DNA of 64,000 bases from Paenibacillus stellifer (GTDB lineage Bacteria > Bacillota > Bacilli > Paenibacillales > Paenibacillaceae). Numbering within the stretch: position 1 is the stretch's first letter; every line of letters starts with the position of its first letter. Shown here piece by piece: positions 43,962-51,833 of the stretch. The translations under genes and the position numbers were made by a program. The notes under the pieces are model-generated. The model saw nothing but the letters and a program-made list of their open reading frames with translations. It did not search any database and was not told the DNA's origin. The stretch spans positions 2,696,501 to 2,760,500 of the forward strand of contig NZ_CP009286.1 of the NCBI RefSeq assembly GCF_000758685.1, given 5' to 3'.

Positions 43962-44753
43962 ATGGATCCAGCTACATTCATTGCAACTATTGCGCCGCTT
44001 GCTGTCAGCGATATGCAGAGAACCCGTGTGCCTGCTTCCCTGACGATCGCGCAAGCCGCACTCGAATCGTCATGGGGAAGCAGCGGACTGGCTGTCAAAG
44101 CCAATAACTTGTTTGGCATTAAAGGGACCGGTCCTGCTGGGAGCGTAACCCTGCCAACGACCGAATATGTCAACGGACGGGCGATTACCGTGAACGCGGC
44201 ATTCCGCGCTTACCACGACTTCGGCGAATCAATCGCCGACCATTCGAGTCTGCTCGTGAACGGCGTATCCTGGAACAGGGGATTATACAGCGGTGTACTT
44301 GGAGCGGACGGCCGGACGGCAGCCAAAGCCATAGCAGCCGCCGGTTATGCGACCGACCCCAAATACGAGGAGCTGCTTATACAGCTCATGGATCGCCATA
44401 ATCTGTATTCTTACGATAAGGAGGAAGAGGAGATGTCCGCAGAAGACAAGAAACGGCTTGCCGAATTGGAGAATACCGTGAAGCAATTGAACCAACTGAT
44501 TGCCGGGCTGACGGATAGCAGGGATATACTGAAGAACGGGCTGACGGAGCAGGGAAATGCCTTGAAGAGTTTATTGACTCGTCTGTCGGCAGTAGAAGCG
44601 AAGGATTCCGTCAATGTGCCCGATTGGGCCCAGCCTGCGGTACAGGCGGCTCTTGCCGCCGGCGCAATCGATACGCCTTCGGGCGGCAGCTATGACTTCT
44701 ACCGGATTCTAACCGTGATTTATCGGCTCGGCCTGATTGCGCCCAAGAAATAA
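43962..44753 (+). CDS. Phage-type N-acetylglucosaminidase (endolysin)
   Basis: 263 residues from the ATG at 43962 (AAAGGAG upstream). Glucosaminidase (LYZ2/FlgJ-like) domain at 1-155: VPASLTIAQAALESSWGSSGLAVKANNLFGIKG with the catalytic Glu in ALESSWG. Then a coiled coil of about 70 residues (KKRLAELENTVKQLNQLIAGL) and a C-terminal wall-targeting segment VPDWAQPAVQAALAAGAIDTP...DFYRILTVIYRLGLI common in Paenibacillus phage lysins. Hydrolyses the peptidoglycan glycan strand. No signal peptide; release would depend on the holin encoded next. Confidence 0.85.
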   Translation: MDPATFIATIAPLAVSDMQRTRVPASLTIAQAALESSWGSSGLAVKANNLFGIKGTGPAGSVTLPTTEYVNGRAITVNAAFRAYHDFGESIADHSSLLVNGVSWNRGLYSGVLGADGRTAAKAIAAAGYATDPKYEELLIQLMDRHNLYSYDKEEEEMSAEDKKRLAELENTVKQLNQLIAGLTDSRDILKNGLTEQGNALKSLLTRLSAVEAKDSVNVPDWAQPAVQAALAAGAIDTPSGGSYDFYRILTVIYRLGLIAPKK

Positions 44754-44765
44754 GAGGGGGTCTAC

Positions 44766-45044
44766 ATGATTAACCATGACGCGCTCGATCATGTGCTCGC
44801 GTTCGCCTCGCTGCTGGCCGTATTCGTCATGTCAGTCGTCCAGCTGGTCAAGATCACATTCAGACCTCCCAAGAGGTGGATTCCTCTGATCGGAGTCGGG
44901 ATTGGTCTTCTAATCGGCGCTGCCGCATATCCGTTCTCTACGCTGGATATAGCCATGCGTCTGTGGTCGGGAGCACTTGCCGGGCTGTCCGCGACCGGCT
45001 TGTTCGAACTGGCTTTTAATAACCGCGACAGCTCGAAAAAATGA
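44766..45044 (+). CDS. Holin-like small membrane protein
   Basis: 92 residues with about three membrane segments (LAFASLLAVFVMSVVQLVKITF, WIPLIGVGIGLLIGAAAYPF, LWSGALAGLSATGLFELAF) and a charged C-terminus, typical of phage holins. It follows the endolysin by 12 bp with a good Shine-Dalgarno. Order endolysin-holin with no other phage genes around suggests a domesticated or remnant lysis cassette. Confidence 0.75.
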   Translation: MINHDALDHVLAFASLLAVFVMSVVQLVKITFRPPKRWIPLIGVGIGLLIGAAAYPFSTLDIAMRLWSGALAGLSATGLFELAFNNRDSSKK

Positions 45045-45240
45045 GAGATCATGATTACGGGAATGCAGAATATTCGCATTTCAGCAAACTTTTCTCATAC
45101 TATTAGCATATAATTCGGAATTCACTCTATGCTTTTGCGCAAAAAACGGTATATAATTAGACTATATTCGTTGAAATGACAGCAATAGGCCTTGTATGGA
45201 AGCATATTGAAATGTTTAGCTAAAAATGGAGTGGAGACCA

Positions 45241-45621
45241 ATGGACGTAATAACTGTAACCCGTGATGAGGAAGGCAGCACAGGCTTGCTTCCGTTGCCG
45301 TTGCAGGACATCACTTACATGGAATATCAAAAGTCGATTAACCGGATTATTATCCATACGCTGGATGGCATCTATTATACGGTCGGTACATTGAAGTACT
45401 GGGCCTGTACGATTGCCAGCACCGGGTATGACTTCGTTCTCGCGGACAGAAACACCGTCATCAACATCTCCAAGATCAAATATATCGACTCCGCCTTCAA
45501 AACCGCATATTTCGAAGAACGCGATTTGAAGAATGCAGAGAAATGCTATTTATCGGTTAAGGGCTATGAGAAGATCGTTACCCTCATCCGCAGCTCTGTT
45601 TCCAGAGTCATCTTAAATTGA
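45241..45621 (+). CDS. Stand-alone LytTR-domain DNA-binding protein
   Basis: 126 residues from the ATG at 45241 (GGAGA upstream; an earlier in-frame ATG at 45226 lacks one). Almost the whole protein is one LytTR domain: LPLQDITYMEYQKSINRIIIHTLDGIYYTVGTLKYW and FVLADRNTVINISKIKYID, corresponding to the AgrA DNA-binding domain without a receiver. It cannot be switched by phosphorylation. It is the nearest candidate output regulator for the Agr-like operon 2.3 kb downstream. Two TATAAT-containing AT-rich stretches precede it. Confidence 0.82.
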   Translation: MDVITVTRDEEGSTGLLPLPLQDITYMEYQKSINRIIIHTLDGIYYTVGTLKYWACTIASTGYDFVLADRNTVINISKIKYIDSAFKTAYFEERDLKNAEKCYLSVKGYEKIVTLIRSSVSRVILN

Positions 45622-45632
45622 GGTTACTTCCG

Positions 45633-45653
45633 CCGCCGTCGGGCGGTTTTTTT
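45633..45653 (+). terminator. Terminator after the LytTR gene
   Basis: CCGCC (45633-45637) pairs with GGCGG (45642-45646), followed by seven T. A second hairpin GCCGTGTC/GACACCGC with TTTTTT follows near 45670-45706 and may serve the convergent gene. Confidence 0.88.
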
Positions 45654-45709
45654 GCATATCCCCGCACGCCGTGTCATTGAAGATGCTAGACACCGCTTTT
45701 TTCGGTAGG

Positions 45710-46405
45710 TTAACTGGTTTTGATATAACGCTTGGCAAAAGCGTCGCGCGACGGTTTCGTGAAATAGCGGTCGCTGATCTGCGTCCTCCACTGCTCATCG
45801 CTTTGAATTTGCTCAAAGTCGGTGCTGTAGAACTTTTCAATCGAGCCTTTTGTCAAAGATGCTGAGTAAGTCGTCCCATTGAAGGGCAGTGAAATATCGA
45901 GCGATGCGATCCCGGGAAATTCGTAGAATAGAAGAGAAGATTGTTCCATTATAATCTGATGCACGGCATCCGCCGAGTTGAATACCGATTGATAATCCGC
46001 CTCGGTTGATTCCGTATCAGGACGGGCCTGCTTGTATTCGGCGTAATCTTTATAATAGTAGATTTCCAAATTGTCCGTACCCACCTCAATTGCCTTGATA
46101 TAAGATGAGCCGTTCAGCTTCTGTATATAGTCATTAATCCGATCCTTGGGAAGCGGGATGTCATCGGCGGAGACAGAATCTTCGCTTGGTGGGGCAAGTG
46201 AAGGTGTGACGGCCGGCCCGGATGGGACAGGACTTGAAACCGGAGAGGATGACGGGACGAAGCTAGAGATGGGTGTTGGAGAAGCGGACGGCTGTGGAGC
46301 CGATGCATCTGGAGCGCTTGAGCGCCACACCGAAACCACTACTGCGCCGATGAGAATAACAGCCGCTATGCCAATTATCCAACCGCTGAATCTGGAACGT
46401 TTCAT
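45710..46405 (-). CDS. Membrane-anchored hypothetical protein with Ser/Pro-rich stalk
   Basis: 231 residues from the ATG at 46405 (AAGGAAGG upstream; the frame opens three codons earlier at a GTG). One N-terminal membrane helix (GWIIGIAAVILIGAVVVSVW), an extracellular Ser/Pro/Ala stalk (about 30-80) and a globular domain (DRINDYIQKLNGSSYIKAIEVGTDNLEIYYYKDYAEYK onward). I do not recognise the family. Probably an extracellular sensor or ligand-binding domain on the outer face of the membrane. Confidence 0.7.
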   Translation of the reverse strand: MKRSRFSGWIIGIAAVILIGAVVVSVWRSSAPDASAPQPSASPTPISSFVPSSSPVSSPVPSGPAVTPSLAPPSEDSVSADDIPLPKDRINDYIQKLNGSSYIKAIEVGTDNLEIYYYKDYAEYKQARPDTESTEADYQSVFNSADAVHQIIMEQSSLLFYEFPGIASLDISLPFNGTTYSASLTKGSIEKFYSTDFEQIQSDEQWRTQISDRYFTKPSRDAFAKRYIKTS

Positions 46406-46639
46406 AGAGATCACCTTCCTTTGTTCAAATGGGCCGATACTATAGATTACCCATATGAAGAGACTTTTGCGACTGACTGGCTTCGCAGCTTCATCCGAGG
46501 TTGACTGTCATTCTGGATGAAGAGGCCGGAAGAGGGATGGATAATAGGGATGGGATAAGCATCAAACATTGCCGGATTTGTTATTGTCATGATGCTCTGA
46601 TGATTCGCCGGGTCGATTAATGGCTTGTGGGGGTAAATG

Positions 46640-47308
46640 CTAAGCCTCCTCCAGTAAATCCTTCGTGTCATTCCGGACATTGCCGACCTTGGGGGACACG
46701 GCATATGCTCTCATTCGTCCGGCATCATAGGGCCGAAGCATTTGCACCAGATTGTCTGCACTGCGGTTGTCACGGTCAAGCCAGGCGGCTTCATCCTCCG
46801 GCCGCAGTATTACCGGCATCCGGTGATGAATCTCCTGCATGAGCCGGTTGGGTTCGGTTGTAATGACCGCGCAGGCGGCTTGCTTCTCCCCATTATCATC
46901 CAGCCATAGATCATAAATTCCGGCCAGCGAGAAAACACCTCCGTCATTCATCAAGATGCGCATAGGCTGCTTGCCTGAAGGCGTGGTCCGCCATTCGTAG
47001 AAGCCATCCGCCGGAATGAGGCAGCGCCGTGAGGATAGGAGGCGTCTATAATCCGGTTTTGCACCAAGCGTATCCGCTCGAACGTTGATCAGAGGCTTGC
47101 CGGTGTGAAAGCGGTCGCTCCAGGAGGGGATAAGCCCCCACCGCAGCGAGCCGATCCGATTGCCATGCCCGCTCCCGATGACAGCAGGAATCATTTGACC
47201 CGGGGCTGCATTGTATTTAGGCGCGTAATGGATGATGGTTACATCCTGGGTGTAATAACGGAGCATCAGCTCTTCGATCGAAACGGTAATCGTATATCTG
47301 CCGCACAT
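46640..47308 (-). CDS. SRAP/HMCES-family abasic-site processing protein (YedK-like)
   Basis: 222 residues. The catalytic Cys is residue 2 (MCGRYT), exposed after Met removal. Further family motifs: WGLIPSW, INVRADTL, RRCLIPADGFYEWR and AVITTEPNRLMQEIHHRMPVIL with the active-site Glu and His. These proteins crosslink to abasic sites in single-stranded DNA to protect them during replication. No LexA box was looked for successfully upstream. Monocistronic. Confidence 0.93.
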   Translation of the reverse strand: MCGRYTITVSIEELMLRYYTQDVTIIHYAPKYNAAPGQMIPAVIGSGHGNRIGSLRWGLIPSWSDRFHTGKPLINVRADTLGAKPDYRRLLSSRRCLIPADGFYEWRTTPSGKQPMRILMNDGGVFSLAGIYDLWLDDNGEKQAACAVITTEPNRLMQEIHHRMPVILRPEDEAAWLDRDNRSADNLVQMLRPYDAGRMRAYAVSPKVGNVRNDTKDLLEEA

Positions 47309-47485
47309 GGGTCAGCAACCTCCAAACATAAGCTATCCCCAACACTATAACCAAAACAGCGCTCCATCACAATCAAACCTGAGATAAGGAGCGAAGTATC
47401 CAGCATTTACAATCCGAATATGATCATTCAGCTGTCCGTGGCCTGAGGGTTGCGGGCAGTTTTGTGCTGAGGAGCCTAGAAGAGC

Positions 47486-47689
47486 TTAAGGGAGGTCGCA
47501 AGGCTGCAGTGCGCGTTTAACAGCCCAAAGAGGGAAGGTAATGTCTCCTTTATCCGTCTTCATAATAATGTAATTCGGTTTCTCGCTAAGCTCGCAAAGG
47601 CCTTCATAAGTCTCTCCGCTAATTAAATGGACCCGTATGACCTTCTGAGTCTCGACCGCCTCTCGCAGTTGTTTTTCCACCATATCCAT
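47486..47689 (-). CDS. Small hypothetical protein with an Sm-like strand pattern
   Basis: 67 residues, AAGGGAG six bases before the ATG. The sequence VIRVHLISGETYEGLCELSEKPNYIIMKTDKGDITFPLWAVKRAL alternates strands in the manner of Sm/Hfq-like barrels (V-H-L-x-S-G-E-x-Y-E-G-x), but no Hfq Sm2 signature is present. Family not recognised; function unknown. Confidence 0.6.
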   Translation of the reverse strand: MDMVEKQLREAVETQKVIRVHLISGETYEGLCELSEKPNYIIMKTDKGDITFPLWAVKRALQPCDLP

Positions 47690-47924
47690 GATCTCCCTTT
47701 ACTGAAACAGAAATAGCTATGTCCTTTATTAAACCTATTTTCGGCGAATATGAACAGCTTCATATCTTATTTACAAAATTGTAATATGTGCGGCAGTCAT
47801 TTGCACCGAACATGAGAACCCTTTAGCTGGCTGGTAAAAAAGCAGTGTACGTGAATATGTAAATAGTTATATAATCGAACTATCACAACAAAGACTTTAT
47901 TTCATTTCAGGCGGTGTTTATTCG

Positions 47925-48551
47925 GTGTCTTGGGAACCGGTCGGATTTATGTTCTTTTCTATGTTAGAAACGTTTGCGCTGTATTTTCTCGTTATGTGTC
48001 TTTTTCGCTATAAGTTTAAGGATTATGCATGGCATGCGATCGGCTTGACTCTGCTCATCAATTTTCAAAGCTATATATTGCGAAATGATTTCTCTTTCGG
48101 CAGCCTGATGCCTCTGGTCACGATCTTCTTTTTTATCGCGTTCTTCAAGGTGGTTGTCAAAATGCCGTTTATTTTTGCAACGATTGCGACCATTTCGGGG
48201 TATGTCATATTTGGAGTGATCCAGAGCGTTCTGGCCATAATGATGTTCGGATCAATTGGTGCGGTGGAGCACTCGATCGGCAATGGTTACCTGCTTCAAT
48301 TCGCCACTGGCGCCGTAATTATGCCCATATCCTGGTTCGTATACCGGATGGGATACGGGTTCACTTTTGACCTGAACAAGCTTCGCTTTAAGTTTGAAGA
48401 CATCATAACCGTCATCTTGATCATATTCTTCCTGCTTAGCGTTACCTCATTCCTGTACTTTCAACAGCTGTATATGAATACGATATTCTTTGTTGCCACA
48501 TCAGCTTATCTGCTGTATTACTCGGTTAGAAAGGATAATGAGAGTGATTGA
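47925..48551 (+). CDS. Polytopic membrane protein, AgrC sensor-like without kinase
   Basis: 208 residues from a GTG. About six membrane helices (FMFFSMLETFALYFLVMCLF, MPLVTIFFFIAFFKVVVKMPFIF-type segments, IITVILIIFFLLSVTSFLYF) end in a short charged tail RKDNESD. The layout matches the pheromone-sensing membrane half of AgrC-type kinases, with the histidine kinase domains absent. It overlaps the AgrB gene by 14 bp, so the two are cotranslated. A TATAAT at 47870 probably belongs to its promoter. Proposed pheromone receptor or transport partner; inferred. Confidence 0.7.
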   Translation: MSWEPVGFMFFSMLETFALYFLVMCLFRYKFKDYAWHAIGLTLLINFQSYILRNDFSFGSLMPLVTIFFFIAFFKVVVKMPFIFATIATISGYVIFGVIQSVLAIMMFGSIGAVEHSIGNGYLLQFATGAVIMPISWFVYRMGYGFTFDLNKLRFKFEDIITVILIIFFLLSVTSFLYFQQLYMNTIFFVATSAYLLYYSVRKDNESD

Positions 48552-49089
48552 GCAATTGTCGGCTTATACCGCAGCGGCGATCAAGAGAGCTGTACCTGAT
48601 CATCCCGCCAGCGAAGCTGTACTGAAATATGCGCTGGAAGGCATCTTCAATGCATTGTTCATTATCACACTATCGCTTATCATTTCAGCTATTACAGGCA
48701 GGGTGGGGGAGGCAGCGACTTTGCTCGCAGCCTTTGCGGGCCTCCGGCAAATAACAGGCGGGATTCATTTGAAATCCGGAACGCTCTGTGTTCTTGTCTC
48801 GACTGCAAACGTCACCCTGCTATCCTTCGTCTCTCTGTCGACACCGCTATTCTTCTTCGGTCAGACTGCCAGTCTGATACTCATTCTTCTCTTCGCACCT
48901 TCCCGTATTGAGCGGCAGAGCCGATTTCCCAAGTCCTGGTATCCTCTATTGAAAGTGATGGGCGCGGTTCTGGTGCTGGCCAATTTTTGGATACATTCTT
49001 CCATGATAACCGCCGCATTTTTCGTTCAATCGTTAACCCTCATTCGACGGCCTTTCTCACTTAACAGGAGAGGAGGTGAGAGCTTATGA
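48538..49089 (+). CDS. agrB: AgrB-like pheromone-processing membrane endopeptidase
   Basis: 183 residues from the ATG at 48538. Both catalytic residues of AgrB are present at the same numbers as in Staphylococcus aureus: His77 and Cys84 in GLRQITGGIHLKSGTLC. Four or more membrane helices surround them. AgrB cleaves the C-terminal part of the AgrD precursor and cyclises the product. The stop overlaps the start of the precursor gene (ATGA). Confidence 0.92.
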   Translation: MRVIEQLSAYTAAAIKRAVPDHPASEAVLKYALEGIFNALFIITLSLIISAITGRVGEAATLLAAFAGLRQITGGIHLKSGTLCVLVSTANVTLLSFVSLSTPLFFFGQTASLILILLFAPSRIERQSRFPKSWYPLLKVMGAVLVLANFWIHSSMITAAFFVQSLTLIRRPFSLNRRGGESL

Positions 49090-49256
49090 CAATAACGCGT
49101 TTATTTAAGGAAAAGCTTGTGTTTAGCCTGGCGTCTTTTCTTGCTCTAACGGCTGCTTATTTTGTAAGTGCTCCAAGCATACTCTATGTGCATCAACCGG
49201 AAGCCCCCGAAGAGCTGCTGAAGAAGAGTTCTTCAATCGGCAAGCAGCTAGGTTAG
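49086..49256 (+). CDS. agrD: AgrD-like cyclic lactone autoinducer precursor
   Basis: 56 residues, strong GGAGGTGA upstream. N-terminal amphipathic/hydrophobic helix (LFKEKLVFSLASFLALTAAYF), central pheromone region, and acidic tail HQPEAPEELLKK that aligns with the DEVEVPKEL recognition tail of S. aureus AgrD. Alignment places the cleavage after Val35 and a Ser at position 31 where the thiolactone Cys normally is, so the predicted product is a five-residue lactone ring S-I-L-Y-V with a short N-terminal extension. The ring assignment is inference. Confidence 0.85.
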   Translation: MTITRLFKEKLVFSLASFLALTAAYFVSAPSILYVHQPEAPEELLKKSSSIGKQLG

Positions 49257-49349
49257 CATAGAGTGAGGTAGCTCTCCACAGGACAAGCCGACTGGAACTG
49301 CTGCCTCTAGCCCGTAATTTCTCGTTGTTACAGGATTGGATAGAATGGA

Positions 49350-49384
49350 AGAGGGGTTGTCCTTGTGGGACAACCCCTCTTTGA
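49350..49384. terminator. Terminator between agrD and the convergent KAS III gene
   Basis: Thirteen-bp stem AGAGGGGTTGTCC (49350-49362) with GGACAACCCCTCT (49368-49380), loop TTGTG, TT tail on plus and TTCC on minus. Likely acts in both directions. Confidence 0.85.
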
Positions 49385-49399
49385 ATTGCTGAATGACTA

Positions 49400-50392
49400 T
49401 TAATATTCCATGACAAATGCTACGTTCTGCCAGCCGGCGCCGACCGTCCAGAACAGGACCTTATCGCCGCGTTCAAGCTTGCCGCTATCGACTGCCCGGT
49501 GCAGAGCGATAAAAGGGCTGCTCGTTGACGTATAGCCGAACTCGTCTCCGATATACACGGGGGCGTCGGCAGGGATGCCGGTCTTCTCAGCTACCGCGCG
49601 AATATTCGGAAGAGAGAGCTGGGAGAAGCAGGCTGCCTTGATGGAATCCGGATCAATTCCGTTATCCTTGAGCAGTGTGTTAATCGACTCCGATGCGGCA
49701 TCAACACAGATGGAATCATCGAACGGAATGAATTTGACGGTAAACTGTCCCGGAGCGACTCCGGTACGTCCCAGGCTGGATAATCCTTCCGCCGGGAATT
49801 TGGAATTGCCGTATACGCATGTGTCCGTCTGATAGATCGAATCGATAAAGCCAACGGAATCTTCGGTGCGCTCCAGAATAATCGCAGCTGCGGCATCTCC
49901 GAAATTGGCGTAGTATACCGGATCATTCTGGTCGGCATGCGGCTTGACATGGTCCGAGCCGATTACGAGGGCCCGGCGAATTTTTGGATTGGCCATCATC
50001 TGCCGGCTGACTTGCTCTACAGCGGCGGTCATGCCGGCACAGTTCGCATTGCTGTCGATGCAGATCGTATGAGAAGCTGCATTGATCAGCCGATGGATCA
50101 TCAAGGAATTCGTTGGGAAGATATACTCAGGTGTCTGGCTCGCATATGCGATGAGGTCGATATCTTCACCGGCAAGTCCGGTCTTCTCCAATACATTGCT
50201 GGCTGCCTCAAAAGCCATGGTCAGCGAATTCTCTTCCGGACTGTCAATGCTGTAACGGTTCTCGCGGCCCAGTGCATTCAGGAGTCCGCGAATATCAACG
50301 CCTTTTTCATCAAAGTGCCGGATAAAAAAATCGTTGCCGACTTTGTTACTGGGATGATAGATATCAATGTCCCGTATGCAAATCCCCGACAT
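49400..50392 (-). CDS. KAS III (FabH-like) thiolase-fold acyltransferase lacking the catalytic His and Asn
   Basis: 330 residues with the thiolase fold of 3-oxoacyl-ACP synthase III. The acyl-accepting Cys is retained (SNANCAG, Cys118). The FabH catalytic His sits in a PHQAN-like motif; here it is FSQLS (Ser257). The Asn of GNTS is Tyr287 (GYTSTSS). Loss of both argues against decarboxylative condensation and for acyl transfer to another nucleophile. Last gene of the leftward operon ThDP enzyme - CMD-like - STAS-like - KAS III. Not the housekeeping FabH. Confidence 0.82.
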   Translation of the reverse strand: MSGICIRDIDIYHPSNKVGNDFFIRHFDEKGVDIRGLLNALGRENRYSIDSPEENSLTMAFEAASNVLEKTGLAGEDIDLIAYASQTPEYIFPTNSLMIHRLINAASHTICIDSNANCAGMTAAVEQVSRQMMANPKIRRALVIGSDHVKPHADQNDPVYYANFGDAAAAIILERTEDSVGFIDSIYQTDTCVYGNSKFPAEGLSSLGRTGVAPGQFTVKFIPFDDSICVDAASESINTLLKDNGIDPDSIKAACFSQLSLPNIRAVAEKTGIPADAPVYIGDEFGYTSTSSPFIALHRAVDSGKLERGDKVLFWTVGAGWQNVAFVMEY

Positions 50393-50406
50393 ATGAGTCC
50401 TCCTAA

Positions 50407-50502
50407 AAGTTTTGTAAGCAATACTTCCTAGAGTTACTACGGCAAAACTTGCTTCGAAAGCATCCGCTAAGTTTTGTAAGCAATACTTCCTACAGTTACT
50501 AC
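50407..50502. repeat. Two direct copies of a 34-bp intergenic repeat
   Basis: A 34-bp unit starting AAGTTTTGTAAGCAATACTT occurs at 50407-50440 and 50469-50502 with one mismatch (62-bp period). Between them is CAAAACTT...AAGTTTTG, so inter-repeat DNA can fold, with GCTTCGAAAGC as an inner hairpin. It lies in the gap between the KAS III and STAS-like genes of the leftward operon. Confidence 0.75.
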
Positions 50503-50506
50503 TTCC

Positions 50507-50857
50507 TTAAGCCTGAACAGTGGAGATGATGTCGAGGTTCTCGATGCCGGCTTTACGTCCGAGACGGGACAGTTGCATTTTGAGAATCGGATTGTTTTCA
50601 AGTGTAAGTTTGACTGTGGTGAATCCGTCGCTCTTGAACATTACGAAGCAGCCTTCCAGAAGCGGCACGACATCAGGAGCGGTTACATTCAACTTGCGGC
50701 AGTCAATGTCCAGTTTGTAGTCGGCAGGGTTAATCGGTTTGATCGTTTCCTGATACGCCTGGATGGAGGTGAGTCCGTCTTGCTCAGAAAAAGTGCCCTC
50801 CAGCTCGATGTTGAGCACCTTGCTTGCTGTGTCAGTCTTCAGAATGAATTTTCCCAT
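50507..50857 (-). CDS. Small STAS-like protein
   Basis: 116 residues. Pattern FILKTDTASKVLNIELEGTFSEQDGLTSIQAYQETIKPINPADYKLDIDCRKLNVTAPDVVPLLEGCFVMFKSDGF resembles STAS-type alpha/beta domains (anti-sigma-factor antagonist fold), but there is no clear D-S phosphorylation motif in the usual loop. It is cotranscribed with KAS III and CMD-like genes. It could be a structural or acyl-binding partner of the pathway rather than a regulator. Tentative. Confidence 0.6.
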   Translation of the reverse strand: MGKFILKTDTASKVLNIELEGTFSEQDGLTSIQAYQETIKPINPADYKLDIDCRKLNVTAPDVVPLLEGCFVMFKSDGFTTVKLTLENNPILKMQLSRLGRKAGIENLDIISTVQA

Positions 50858-51047
50858 CTTTCATCTCTCCTCGCTTCATTTTGATTGAACTTAGCTTTTA
50901 AACATTTGGCATCAAAACATCCCGGATTCACAAGACCTTTGTCGAATTATTAGGGATAATGACTCAGATTGTCGGGATAATTACTTAATTAATATCATAG
51001 ATTTCGCAACTCTTCAATAAAAAGGTTTCAGAAGAACTATATGTATT

Positions 51048-51425
51048 TCATTCCATATTCTGAAGTTCTTCCAGAGTTTCCTGAAGAATGGTAAAAGCTG
51101 ATATGATGCGCGGAGCGCCGACGCAAGGAAGGAGGTGAAGCAGAACGCCTTTGATCTCGTCGACAGTCATGCCTACTTTCAGTGCCATTACATAGTGAAC
51201 TCCCAATTGTTCGAATTGTCCCATCGTAATGAGGGAGGAGATCACCGCGATCTCCTTCCAGTCTGCGCTAATCGACTTGCGTTGAAAAATATCTCCATAG
51301 GCGCTTCCCAGAATGAACTCGGCCAGCTCCGGAAAATGCTCTTGAATCGGGGAGAGAGCCCTTGCTCCGTACTCTCCCGAGAGATTGGAGAAGTGCTTCA
51401 GTCCGCTGTCCATGTTCTCTTTCAT
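51048..51425 (-). CDS. Carboxymuconolactone decarboxylase-like (AhpD-fold) protein
   Basis: 125 residues. CMD-family helices: ADWKEIAVISSLITMGQFEQLGVHYVMALKVGMTVDEIKGVLLHLLPCVGAPRIISAF. The fold trimerises around a His/Glu or CxxC site; here the first helix has no CxxC, and a single Cys is in the LLPCVGAP segment, so peroxidase activity of the AhpD kind is unlikely. Good GGAGGAG upstream. Separated from the ThDP gene of the same direction only by the IS110 element. Confidence 0.82.
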   Translation of the reverse strand: MKENMDSGLKHFSNLSGEYGARALSPIQEHFPELAEFILGSAYGDIFQRKSISADWKEIAVISSLITMGQFEQLGVHYVMALKVGMTVDEIKGVLLHLLPCVGAPRIISAFTILQETLEELQNME

Positions 51426-51477
51426 TTGTACTCCTCCTCGTATAGTATTTTCAAAAGCCTTATATAAGCTAGTTTCC

Positions 51478-51833
51478 AGTCCCAGAGGGGACTAGCGGCC
51501 ACTCGAAGATTTACCAGTCACTTGCTCCTTGAACATCGAACAGGGACTGGACTTTCCGGCGTGCTTCTGGACAATGAATCTTAGGGTTCATTCGGGGATA
51601 TTCTTACGCCTCCCGTAGTCTCATCTACTCCCTAAGTCTGTTTCTCCGGTACGCGTCCGAACTTCTTACCCGCTGGCTGTTCCCTTCGGCAGCCCATGCC
51701 TGGCTTTAGCAGACCCAGGGCAGCTCATGGACCGAAGCGTGTTCTCATACGCGAGGGTGAGGTTGGGCGCGTGCGCCGGAGGCATCCCGGAGCGTCCATT
51801 CCCTGAATCCCTAAATGAAAGGAGGAATTCCCC
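51478..51833 (+). ncRNA. Probable IS110 left-end region encoding a bridge RNA
   Basis: About 355 bp without a good ORF directly before the IS110 transposase. It is GC-rich and structured: AGTCCC/GGGACT hairpin at 51478-51493, GGCTG/CAGCC hairpin at 51675-51694, and several other pairable segments. In IS110-group elements the long non-coding left end is transcribed as the bridge RNA, whose two loops pair with target and donor DNA. Presence of such an RNA is expected for the family; the exact ends and loops were not determined. Confidence 0.55.

Noticed and set aside
43962..45044. Lysis genes of the prophage at 55.6-64 kb
   Set aside because: They lie more than 10 kb outside the integrase end of that element with chromosomal genes in between.
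49400..50392. Housekeeping fabH
   Set aside because: The catalytic His and Asn motifs are replaced and the gene sits in a riboswitch-linked operon, not with fatty-acid genes.
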